Assembly: GCA_017591395.1 (NCBI GenBank)
Contig: WEDG01005032.1
Location: 28,344-92,343 of the forward strand
Source: Schistocephalus solidus
Lineage: Eukaryota; Platyhelminthes; Cestoda; Diphyllobothriidea; Diphyllobothriidae
Reading direction: 5' to 3'
DNA length: 64,000 nucleotides
The position numbers and the translations under genes were made by a program. Of this stretch, positions 34,147-45,079 are shown piece after piece. The notes beneath the pieces were generated by a model. The model was not told the DNA's origin. It searched no databases and saw only the letters and a list, made by a program, of their open reading frames with translations. Position 1 is the first letter of the stretch, and every line of letters begins with the position of its first letter.

Positions 34147-34455
34147 CTGACAGCATTACTGATTTTAAAAGAAGGCTTGATGGCATTATATTTGACAAAG
34201 GACGAATTTCACAACATGATTACTTAAAACCAGCCCCTTTAAAATCTTTCGGGCTCTAATTTTGTTCCACAATGTTTCGCCTATGGCTGTGAAAACGCAT
34301 TTGATGTTATGTTATGCTTTGACTCAAACATTTTTAAATGAACACCATTTTATATTGACTGTACACATGCAATGATACCTTGACATTAATAGGGTCATCA
34401 AGGGCAATGCCTGTAACCCTTCAAAATATACAAAATATACAAATATATATAAACA
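34147..34455 (+). mobile_element. LINE-X 3' end, second copy
   Basis: CTGACAGCATTACTGATTTT to TGCCTGTAACCCTTCAAAAT repeats 32595-32880 of X1 with few changes. It may be the original 3' end of X1, displaced by arm 1 of the duplication. Confidence 0.75.
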
Positions 34456-34473
34456 TGGTCAGTACTGAGTCAA

Positions 34474-35140
34474 TTGACCGACATAAGAGAAGTTTCAATT
34501 TTCTTTGTAAAAACATCCCCAAGAGTAAAATCTCCCTGGACGTTGCATTTCATTTCCTTTACTTATGCGGCTTTAACTTTAAAGTCACTGAAGATAAAAA
34601 CCCGCCAATTCTGGTCAAACGTTTTTCGGCAATTGAATTTGACCTTATTTTCTCTAAGCATGAGCACTCAGCTCAATATTTGAAAAAAACAAGTTGTTTT
34701 TCTGTAGGGATAAAACCCCAATGGAACGTCGGGTTTCACCCTCATTAGAAAACGAGAAGTCTTGGTCTACACCTTCAATACCAAATGTTATCTCAGAGGT
34801 TTGGCCTCAAGCTAATGCAAGCCCACGGCCCTCCGGATCGATAGGAATTTCGATTCCAGCTGAATCTTCACCCGTTAACCTTGTTCCTGGTTCGAGTGAA
34901 ATCGTGTCAATGCCACTTCTTTCTCATCCCAAGCAAACCACACCTGCTATCGCTGTCAAATCTAGTAAACCTAAGAAAACTCCTAGTAAATCTGAATCAT
35001 TGGCTAAGCCAGGCATTTAAATCAGGTATTTCATTACCGATGGGAAACCTGCTAAGAACTGAGCATCTACAACAGATGCCAACGCTAACGTTAGCATCTT
35101 TCCCAACCCAAAAAGTGGCAGAAATCCCCAATTAATTAAC
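34474..35140 (+). pseudogene. LINE-A ORF1-like region
   Basis: Frames read KISLDVAFHFLYLCGFNFKV, EDKNPPILVKRFSAIEFDLI, then a Pro/Ser-rich linker (SRPSG, PAESSPVNLVPG, SKPKKTPSKSES). The order fits an ORF1 with a nucleic-acid-binding start and a disordered tail. I recognise no defined domain; assignment rests on position before the endonuclease. Confidence 0.5.
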
Positions 35141-35359
35141 CCTTCTAATTGTGTTACCAGTTTTTCAAAACTATTTATTTCATTTTCAAATAAACGTTTT
35201 CCGCCAATTTAGGCTAATTTCCCTCAAAATCTCATTTCTATTCCCCTCTATCTTTCCTACGCCACAATATAGCCTTCCCCTTCCATGGTTTTCATCAAAA
35301 TATGCCGTTGTAAATAATTTCAATTCTTTTGACAGTAACATTTCGACTAATTGTAGACC

Positions 35360-38279
35360 AGATAAATTTTGTTTCCCACATTTCGTTTCTTCTTTCCGGT
35401 TTTCTTCTCCACCACCAAATTATCCTTTTTTATAAATACTGATGAGCATAACCTGCAGCTCAGGAATACGCTCAGCTTAGTTTCACTTAAAACGAGATCA
35501 GTTGTAAATAAGATGGCTGAGCCTAGAACAGTAGCCTTTGAGCTTGATCCAGATGTGCTGTGTATCACTGAATCCTGGGCTCACTCTCTTATTTCTGACT
35601 CAACGCTTGCTATAGATAATTTCAATTTGTACCAACAAGACTGCGCTGAAAAACTTGGTGGTGGTTGCCTCCTTTATATTTAGTCATCCTTTGTAAATTT
35701 CCCTTTTCAGCTGAGCATTTCGTCCTTTTCTGGAAATGTATACTTTGCTTCAGTCATCCTCCTACACAATTGAAAAAAGTGGTATTTGGCTGTGTCTATA
35801 ATCCTCCGTGTTATTCTGGCAATGAAAGCGAGCTCTGTGAACTATTTGAAAAAGTTGCGAGACTCAATGTGATGTCAAAATAATCGTAGGCAATTTTAAT
35901 CTGCCAGACATTGACTGGCAGGATAATTCCACCCCGCCAAATCATCAGAAATTGGTCGATACTATTAACTTTTCAAACATGTCCCAACTGGTCAGATCAG
36001 TTACTAGAAAGGACAACCTTTAGATTTTAGTTTAACAAATGATGTCCACCCTCTCTTTATGAATTTCCATCGTGATCTAGTCACAAGTGATCACACAATA
36101 ATTCACTGCTGTTTTCCAGTCCTTCTTCATACGAAGCCTGAGGTTAAATGCAATAACTTCGACTTTGCTAACACAAATCATGAATTAGTAAATAATTTCG
36201 TAAGCACTCTATATTGGCATAGCATATTTTCAATCAAGGATCCAAACTTTTTCCGTGAGCTATTGCAGACCCTCACAGAAAAAATCCAGGCTTTTATCCC
36301 GTTTAAGATTTTTAATTCAAATACAGCTTCTTCTACTGTTCCGCATTTTTTCCAAAACACAATTGAAAAATTATGAAAGCAACTTAAAGATTCATCTTAA
36401 AGCACTTTGTCAGTTCATATAAGGATTGCATAAATATTTGAATAAGCGTCGAAAATTAGGCTCGCGAGAGATAAGCGTAGGGAGTCTTGGGCACTAAGTG
36501 ATGCCAATTCATCCAAATCTGTTGCTCAAATCTTCCATGTTCGGTCATCGGCTAAGCGTCTGAATGTAACTCCACCCTTACTCGTCTGTAACAAAAAATT
36601 CGTTACAGACGATTTGGGCAAAGCAGAATTGTTAAATTCTTTTTTTTGCCAAGCAATTTAACTCTGAAACTAGCCCCACTCCCACAATCCCTCTGCTTTC
36701 AAATTCAAATTCACTTCTAACAAACATTAATTTCTCGCCTTCACGTATTCAAAAAGAAATAGCTCACCTAAAAAATTCACATTCAGTTGGAACTGATAAC
36801 ATTCCAATCTCACTTATTAAACAGTTAAGGGATTTTCCACCTTTAATAACCAAATTATTCTCAGTATTTCTCGAAAATGGTTTCTTCTCCCGCTTATTGG
36901 AAAACTTCTATTATAATACCAGTTTTCAAATCTGGTTCCCACTCTGACATTCATAACTATCGCGCTGTTCATAAAACACCCTCTCTTGCTAAACTCTTTG
37001 AAAAACTAATTGCAAAACAAATCACGGATTTTTGCATAAGCAGTCAAATTATCAACGTTTTCCCAACACGACTTCTTACCGGACCACTCTAGTGAAACCT
37101 GCCACATGTCTTTTCTAAATCTACTAACCTCTCTTCGTAATGATCATCTATCTGTAGAAGTTATCGATTTTGACTTCTAGCTAAACTCGAAGCTATAGGA
37201 TTTCGTACTCCCCTTACTGACTTTATTAGATCATACCTAAATGATCGAAAAAAGATTTAAGTGGGGTCCTCATACTCAAGTGCTACTCCGATTGTTAGTG
37301 GTGTCCTTCAAGGTACCGTATTAGGTACTTTGTTGTTCTTACTGAATATTAATGATATTTAATCGATAGTTAAACATTCTCAATCTTTTATTTATGCTGA
37401 TGACCTCAAATGCATGTATTCCTTCTCTAAGTCTACGACCGATCGATGCCTAGAACAAATTCATTTAGACTTAGTCGCTCTTTTGGCCTGGAGCTCCACA
37501 TGTATAATGGAATTCTTACCTTCTTAGTGTCGCTCCATGAGTTTTGGGCCGGTAAGGCTGCCGCAACCTCTTATTTTTGAAGGTTGCCCTATGATTGAAT
37601 GTTCCTCCATCAATGACTACACCAATAAATTAGATCTTTTCGCTTCGTGCCGATAGAATAACGGCCAAAGATGCTTATAATTTGTGGCTTTTTTTATTAT
37701 ACTTTCTACCCTCCTGAAATTAAATTAAGACTAAATCGAATGTTTGCACTTCCCATTCTTGAATTTTGCTCCCCTTTCTTCGGTTTAATAAACGAATCTA
37801 GCCGTTCAAAAATTAAAAATGTCCAAAGACATTTCACAAAAAACTCATATTCCCGACTGTTTCAACTACTTCCTACGCAAACAAGATGCCAGCTAACGAA
37901 GATAAAATTTCTTTGGGTTAAGGAAATTGAAGCAGGCTTTGATCTCCTTTTCCGACTAAATAATAGCTCAACTCTTCCCAAGCTTTCTGTCATTACCCCC
38001 GTTAGTCTTCCTTATAAACTAAGAAATTCTGCACTAATTATACCTCCCCCTGCATCCTCCACGTGTAAAAGCTCTCTATTATTTGCTTCTAGGTATAATT
38101 TTCTTTGGAATAACTTGCCAATTGAAATTAGGTCGTTAACTAGTCTATCTGCATTCAAGCGAAGACTACACATTTATCTCTACACTGAATCTATTAACCT
38201 TTTATTTTCCTCATCTTTTCCCAGTAGCCTCCCCATGACTCGGAGAAAGGACCATAGAGAATTTAAGTGGCCCTCTTAA
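35360..38279 (+). pseudogene. LINE-A ORF2 (endonuclease-RT), broken
   Basis: Endonuclease: LVSLKTRSVVNKMAEPR, DPDVLCITESWAHS, VFGCVYNPPCYSGNESE, IIVGNFNLPDIDW (GDFN reads GNFN) and TSDHTIIHCC. RT: SHSVGTDNIPISLIK, IIPVFKSGSHSDIHNYR, QGTVLGTLLFLLN, SFIYADDLKCMYS (YADD intact). A long open C-terminal frame follows (37671-38279): KLRLNRMFALPILEFCSPF, LTKIKFLWVKEIEAGFDLLF and FLWNNLPIEIR. Many stops between 35880 and 37660. The 202-residue C-terminal frame is open by chance or from slow decay. Confidence 0.8.
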
Positions 38280-38880
38280 AACTATAATTTCACTACCTTG
38301 AGTCGCCCATGAACTATGATGTCCCCTTATATCACCAGTCATCCAAACGATGAAGTCATTTGGACGTACACATTCGGTGGTTCACAGTCTAAAATGCTGC
38401 CGTTTCTTTGGATACTTACCATCATCAGAATTCCATTCTGGATCCTAAGATGCTGAGGACTTAAGTTCATTGACGCATTTTCGTGAGATTTTGTTTTATA
38501 CGGCTAAGTGATCAAGAAAGAATCATCTCAACGATTCATTATCTTATTCTGAAATGCTACTGTATTGTAAACCCTACTCTACCACCTGAACTTATTTTCC
38601 TAGACAGTTTTTTCTCCTACCGTCTATTCAAAAATGAAGGCCTATTGAACTCTGCCTCCATTTTTAAGGTAGGAGTTTTTTTTCACTGTCTTTTTTCTAG
38701 TTCACCATTAATTTCAAAACATCGCTTGCGGTCGACCTAGCAGGACAAGTTCTGTCTATATTATTAAGTATTTGTACATTTTATCTACACACATTGTCAT
38801 AACTTTATTTCGTTACTAATGTTTGTTTAGACACTACCTTGCCTGTACTAACCAAATATAAATTCTAAATTCTAAATGGC

Positions 38881-40325
38881 ATTTCTCAGTTTCCTCTGAC
38901 CACATCAAAATGCAGAGAAAACAAAAAAAATTAAACTGTCAACCAGCAACACAGAAATGATTACTCCTGTTGCCATTTGGAACAATTCGCAATTCATGTC
39001 CTCTACGGATTCGTCGTCTGAATCCCTAGCTAATTCTGAACGTAAACCGGCGTTAGTTGATCTTGTGGGACCTCAGGACAATAGAACTTCCTACCCAACT
39101 ACCTAGAATTTTCAACTACCAACCAGTACTTATACTAAGGCTGATAAACTGAACATGCCAGCATTGTCGTCCAAAAATGGCACTTCTGTTCCATTCGCAA
39201 CAGTGCAACCCATACACCGCAGCCCATTCCCTCCACGGTCATTTTCCCATTTGTCTCCTAATGCAACAGGTCCTGCTAGACTAATAGCCTCAACTTACCC
39301 TCTGTGTCACTTTAATAAGAAAACTTCTCAGTATCCTGTCAATGGGTTTCCCGGATGAACCCAATATCTAACGTTAGTGGTCAGTTCCCCTGTCCGCCAT
39401 TTCCACCTCCATATCTTACTCCACTTCACCCACATCAGGCGCTTTCTATGCCATAAACTTTTTTTCCAGAACCGGGCGGGAGTACCCGCTCACTATGTGC
39501 AGTGGCCAGTCAAACCCTGGACGACTTAGCTGCCCTCTCTACAAAATAACCAGCTTGCCCACTTAAACTGTTCACTCTTAATGCCATGGGTAACACTTTC
39601 CGTAGCCGACTCCAAACTCTCTCTTATAGGTTAAACTTATATTCGAAATGATCGTCACAACAGCCGTGGTGAAGGAAACTGTATAGATGTTAGGCAAGCG
39701 TAGACATTTCGGCGGTGACACTACCAAAAATTTACCATGGTTAAAGAGGGCTGTTGGTTTTGAATTATCCTAAACAGTAAGAACTCTTAAGTAGTTATTT
39801 GTGTCTATCACCCACTCAATGCCAATGAGAATTACGATCTTTGTCTCTGACAGGCATTTCACGCCGCGGATGACTTAAATTTTAAATATTTATTGATTGC
39901 ACGCGATTTCAATCTTTCTGAAGCTCGATGGTTTCCAACTTCCGGCCCTATAAAGTTGGAGGACTTACTCGAGGCTGTAGATATCAGCATGTGGAATCAG
40001 GTTGTCAACTTCCATACTCCAAGGAACAAGCATACATGATTTAATCTTCTGTATTGTCATCTTTAGGCCCATTTGGGAGTTCAAACCACAACATCGTTGT
40101 TTTTACACTACAACTCGAAACTGATGAAACTTTTTCCGAAAAATATAGATGTTTCTTTGCTTTCCGATCAGCCCTTTCGTCAGAATTATTGATACGTCTT
40201 AATTCCAACAACTGGTGTGATTTCTTTCTATCTCAGGATATGAATACCTATACAAGTATGCTCTACAACGTTTTCGATCCACTAATTTCCCGTTTTTTCC
40301 CGTAAGAAAAGAATTAATGTCACGG
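38881..40325 (+). mobile_element. LINE-A-related 5' fragment
   Basis: A Pro/Ser-rich ORF1-like stretch (HRSPFPPRSFSHLSPN at 39210) is followed by an endonuclease end: LLIARDFNLSEARW (G lost in GDFN), LLEAVDISMWNQVVNF and SSNHNIVVFTLQLE. It ends abruptly where LINE-G begins, so it was cut by, or truncated before, that insertion. Confidence 0.6.
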
Positions 40326-43300
40326 ATGAGGTTTATCTCCCTTTATCTTTTCTCCGTAGGTTACGTTAACGCTCTCGTCGATTCCATCTGCAAAACGACA
40401 TTTCCGTTCTGCCCTTGATTCGTCGTATCTTTGAGCAACAACCAATTGATTCATCGTCCATTTTTCTCCCCCTGGAGAGGCTCGTTGCAGATTTCCACGC
40501 AGTTGGCCCAGTAAAAAGGGGCTCGCGCCCGAATGTTAGCACTTTCCGAGCAAACCGAAAACTAACATTCATGAACACCAATGCACAGAGTATACTATCG
40601 AAGCTCAACGAGCTTAAGATTCATGTCTGCGATCTATCTCCAGATATAATTTCCCTAAGAAAAATTTGGTTGTCCCAACACGTGGACGACCGGGAGGTAA
40701 CTGTGGCTGGCTACCAACTTTTTAGAAAGACAGGAAAGAGCGTCAAGAAGGCGGCGTACTCACATACGTGAAAATCGAACTTACAGTTTTAGACAAACTT
40801 ATAAACTCGCGTCTACTTCCAAGGCGATATGGCTATCCCTAAAAGTGCCAGGTACATCAAGTCTAGATGTTCTAACAGTCTACCGTCTACCGAGAAGAGA
40901 CCCCGTAGCCGATCTAACCTGCTAGAGGAGCTTGAAAAGATTGCTACACGGTTGGATTTCCTGATCTTGGGTGACTTCAATGTGCCTCACATCGACTGGA
41001 GCTTGAATTGCGCACATAGGTCTGATCTAGCCTTTGATGGTTGTCTTCTGAGCACGACGCTAAAGTTACTTTTCACGAGGCACGTCACTTTTCAAACAAG
41101 GGTGTGCAAAGGATGACAAGCCAATTGCCTGGACCTAGTTCTCACGAAGTTACAGGACAGCATCGACGAAGTGTCATGTCTACCACCGCTAGGTAAATGT
41201 GACCACGTGATACTGCGATGGGGGAACTCACTATTTTCTATACCAGCAAGACCCACAACAATCATAAGAAATGTATGGCGAGATGATTTCGGTGGAATGA
41301 GGGTCGAACTCATGCGCACTCAGTTGGAACCTTTATTATTTGCCAACATAACCAAGGACTGGGAAAAGTTCCAGGACATACTGCACAGGCTCATCGAAAA
41401 TTACTGTCCGATTTTGAGAAAAAGCTTAATCAATAGACCGCGATGGCTTACGCAGGCCTTAAAAATCGAATTTAACAAAAAGCGGAGATTGTGGAAAAAA
41501 TCGCTTACGGACGGAACTCCTGCATCTCTAAATGCGTACAAAATGCAGAGAAATCGGGTCAAGGGCATTATTGTAAGAACCAGACAGGCTTTCGAAGTGA
41601 ACCTGCTGAACCGGGCTACCGTGAACCCGAAACTGTTTTACGGTAACCTCAGGCAGAATATACGGAACAAGGATCCAATACCCCTGCTGAGGACAGCCGA
41701 GGGCATAGACCTTATTGAATATGGTGCGAAGGCTGATCATCTTTCGGAAGTTTTCCAGTCTGTTTTCACAAAGGAAATGAGATAGATTTCCCTACCGATG
41801 GCTTCGAAGTGGATACAATAGTCGAGACTGTTTATTTCACCGAGACTACTGTCCTTAAGGAACTTTTGGGGTTAAAGGAATCTAAGTCACTGGGTCCCGA
41901 TGAAGTATCTGCCAAGCTGTTGATAGAGCTCGCGAGAGAGTTGAAAAAACCACTCTCTACGCTTTTCCAGATATCCTTCCAGACCGGAAGTCTACCAGCC
42001 GACTGGAAACCCGCATGGATAACGCCACTTTATAAGGGTGGAAGCTGGGTCTCTGCAAACAATTATCGACTGGTCAGCCTAACTTCAGTTTGCTGCAAAG
42101 TCATGGAAAAAATAATCTAGCAACAACTAATGCAGTTCCTAGAACATAAAAATCTGCTATCAGAGGTCCAGCACGGTTTCCATAGCGTCACAAATTTGCT
42201 CTACTGTTTAGAACGTTGGACTGAGGCGGTCAATAGAGGAAATACGGTGCACACAGTCTATATCGACTTCAAAAAGGCTTTTGATAGCGTGCCGCACCAC
42301 CACCTTCTTTGTAAACTCAACCGCATAGGAGTAAGTGGTAGACTTCTGACATGGATATAAAACGTCTTAACTGGCCGCTCACAAACGGTCCATATCAGTG
42401 ACAAATAGTCGACCAAGGTTGAGGTTGAGAGTGGTGTTCCCCAAGGCTCTGTTCTCAGCCCTATTTTGTTTATTGTCTACATCAACGATTGTGCCAACGA
42501 ACTGGTTTGCGATATTGCCATGTTTGCCGATGATCTCAAACTTTGGCACGTCATTCAAACTGCGGCTGACAAAGAGAACTTGCAGGCAAACTTAAATCGA
42601 CTCCAGAAATGGTCAAATGACTGGCTCTTGCCGTTTAATGAGAGCAAGTGCAACATCATACGAGTCGGGAAAAGCAATCCTTTGAACCGTACGGTTTACA
42701 GTCTGAATGGCATTCAATTGAAAGAAGTGGATGCTCAAAAATGGCCTAGGCTTCCGGATCACGCCCTTGCTTAAACCCTCCCTACATTGCGCAAAGGTAG
42801 CGAAGTCAGCCATGTTGATTCTGTTCCTCGTTTCACGAGCTTTTGCAGACTTCACTATCAACTGCTTCGCTAAAGTCTTCGGAACATTCGTGCAGCCACA
42901 GTTGGAGTCCACTATCCAAGCTTGGAGACCTGGGCGGCGAAGGACACCAACATCCTCGAAAAGGTCCAAAGGCGAGCAACAAAACTTGTCCTTGGACATG
43001 GCTCACAGCCTTATGAAACCTGGCTGTTAAATCTCAATCTCTTTCCCTTTCGCTATAGACAGCTTCGGGGAGACCTGATACTAACATTCCGCATACTACG
43101 TGGCCAGAACTTTTGTCTCGTCCCAGGTGATTTCTTCGAGTTGGCAACAACAACGAACTTGAGAGATCATCCTCTCAAAGTACGTGTGACAGGAGCGAGG
43201 CAAGAAACTCGGAATTACTTCTTCTCCAAAAGAGTAGTTAAAGCTTGGAATATTCTTCCTATGGATATTGTTATGTCGGACTCCTTGGAGGTTTTTAAGC

Positions 43301-43500
43301 GAAAATTAGATCGATATAATGGTGCGAGCTACAACACTAACTGAAAGCTGCAAGAGTGATGTCAGAAAATAAGGTATTTATGATACTAATAGCTATTTTT
43401 AAGTAACATTTATTTGTTTGTTATTTTCGTTTGAGGTCTTGCACTCTCCCATAATTCCCATGCTGGGGTCCTCGAGGTCCTTGCTGCTTAATTATTTGCA
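40326..43500 (+). mobile_element. LINE-G, best-preserved copy
   Basis: A nearly complete ORF2 with few breaks, followed by a short 3' region to about 43500. No ORF1 was found upstream, so it is 5' truncated or ORF1 has decayed. It is in the same family group as LINE-X and LINE-H, but with its own sequence. The boundary on the right is not firm. Confidence 0.8.
40550..43344 (+). pseudogene. LINE-G ORF2 (endonuclease-RT)
   Basis: Endonuclease: LTFMNTNAQSILSKLNELK, FLILGDFNVPHIDW and KCDHVILRWGNSLF; ITETW is altered to LRKIW, so the catalytic E is lost. RT: KSLGPDEVSAKLLIEL, WITPLYKGGSWVSANNYR, LSEVQHGFHSVTN, YIDFKKAFDSVPHHHLL, SGVPQGSVLSPILFIVYIN, MFADDLKLWHVIQ. C-terminus: [33 protein letters not shown]. 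In-frame stops at about 41114, 41783, 42118 and 42358, plus a shift near 42770. The RT FADD box is intact. Confidence 0.88.
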
Positions 43501-43879
43501 CACCTTGGTGATACCATTAGTGTTCGCATCAGCTGAACCTGGCGGCCGTCGTCCATGAGGTGTACGAACGTTTTCCCTTGGTTCGAACTGCAATGGACCG
43601 AGGATGATCTGGGAACATATTTCCGCCTTTGTAATCCCTCAACGGACTCTTCAATCAGCAAGGGAGCATCTGGCTGATTCATGTGACCTCCACAATGCGC
43701 CTCGTTGGACCCCCCCAAAGGTGACAGTTGTTTTCCTCCTAAATATCACCGGAAGTGTTTTTTCACTGTCTGCTCTTTTTCAACTATGTTCCAATATGCT
43801 GGCCTCGCCAACATATCGAGATACTTTTTTTGATACCACAACTCGCATGTACAAAAAGGGAATTCAAAGGTGACTAACC
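43501..43879. other. Unassigned, possible repeat
   Basis: Open on the minus strand at 43488-43718 (CGGHMNQPDAPLLIEES) and on the plus strand in part. No domain recognised. It may be the 3' flank of the RTE-like element to its right or a separate repeat. Confidence 0.35.
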
Positions 43880-44530
43880 TATATCTCCCTCAAATATACT
43901 GACACTGATACTGATGTTACGGGTGATTGAATTTGGCCGGACATCGGAATTTCAATATCCGGTGGTGGGGGTGGTTTTCGCAGTGGTTTGTGAGTCAGGG
44001 CTGACAATAATTGCATTCGATGATGCATTATATGTTGGTGTCGGAATAATGTTGCATTGCGACCGAAGATGTCCGACAAGGCCAATTTGCTCGAGGAATA
44101 TGCATGAACAGCGTGGGAATTTTAGGAGGGTTTGAGCATTGGTGGCGTTGGTCCGGGAAGTGTGTGAATTGCGAGTCGCCCATTCGGCCTTAGCAACGGC
44201 AATCCGATTGGTTTCTTAGACTGCTACACCGGTCTCCACTGCTATTTTCCAAGCCGTTCGGTTTTGGGCAAGGTCCCCCAGGTCGACGGTTTGATTTGCA
44301 GTTGCTTTAGAGGGTTTGTCCAGGTGTCCTTTTATCGTACTATTTAGCCTCCCTGTATGCGAGCACACATAGCGATATCTTCATGCAAAATTTGTTTGGC
44401 TAGTCGCTGAGATGGAAATGATTCAGTTTCCTAGCTTGGTTTGAGTAGACTTTACAGGTCTCATGTCCGTAAAGGAGTGTCGATAAGATGACAGCCTTTT
44501 AAATATTAAATTTGGAGTTTATTTTTTGAC
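43880..44530 (-). mobile_element. RTE-like LINE C-terminal fragment with zinc-finger tail
   Basis: The minus strand reads [29 protein letters not shown], then DRPGG-like segments with frameshifts, NRIAVAKAEW-like codons, and finally FPRCSCIFLEQIGLVGHLRS followed by QCNIIPTPTYN. The last part is a CxxC...H...C zinc-finger motif ending in GLVGHLR. From memory, repeated units of this type (CPRC-x-R-x-F-x-x-R-IGLVGHLR) follow this LINE C-terminus in diphyllobothriid tapeworms. The first cysteine pair is partly changed here. Confidence 0.65.
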
Positions 44531-44884
44531 AGTTTACAGACAAGCTCAAAAGAGATATACACTAGAGGATCAAGCTAACGGTGATAAAAATCTAAATCGT
44601 TCTTTCTAGTGGTTTTCAGGAGAAAAACTGCCGCTCGTTGAATGATTAAAGTTCAGGACATGGAAGAGTTGACACAGATGCACCGTGTAGTAGTTCTCCC
44701 TTCAATGTTATAGATCCGGCATTCTGCACCAGATAAAGGTGTGTCGACGAACGGTCGCTCATTATTGTTCGAGGAAATAGAAAATTACAGGCTCCAGAGC
44801 CAGCACCATTTCTCGCACAGGGTTCGGAGTCTGCAAACGCCATTAGAACGGAAGAAAGATTCCACCGAGTCAAGACACTTTAAG
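44531..44884 (-). mobile_element. LINE-B-like 3' remnant
   Basis: On the minus strand GCGGCAGTTTTTCTCCTGAA near 44640-44620 equals the left arm of the LINE-B stem-loop (GGCGGCAGTTTTTTCTCCTG). Upstream the frame 44873-44646 resembles the B 3' region only loosely. The right arm of the stem is not found, so the copy is truncated. Confidence 0.4.
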
Positions 44885-45079
44885 TCACTTTATTTAAGGG
44901 AATAGACTTTCGCCCTTAAGCTCACTATTCACATGCAAAAATTTCAATGGAATAAACGTTTACAGTAATAAATCTGACAAATGAAAATGTAGGGTCATTG
45001 ATATGTGTGGGCCCGGCGCAAGCTGCCGCTACTGACACAATCTTCATTATATGTAAATAGTTTCTCAGCAAATGAGTAT

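Larger units (their letters stand above)
34456..38880 (+). mobile_element. LINE-A, long copy
   Basis: ORF1-like region, AP-endonuclease, RT, C-terminus and 3' UTR in order, all plus strand. The 3' UTR carries the T-tract stem-loop CTCCTACC...GGTAGGAG at 38613-38675. Frames shift often in the RT. This copy is the best guide to family A but its tail beyond 38700 differs from the other A ends (closing ...CTAAATTCTAAAT), so it may be a sister subfamily. Confidence 0.8.
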
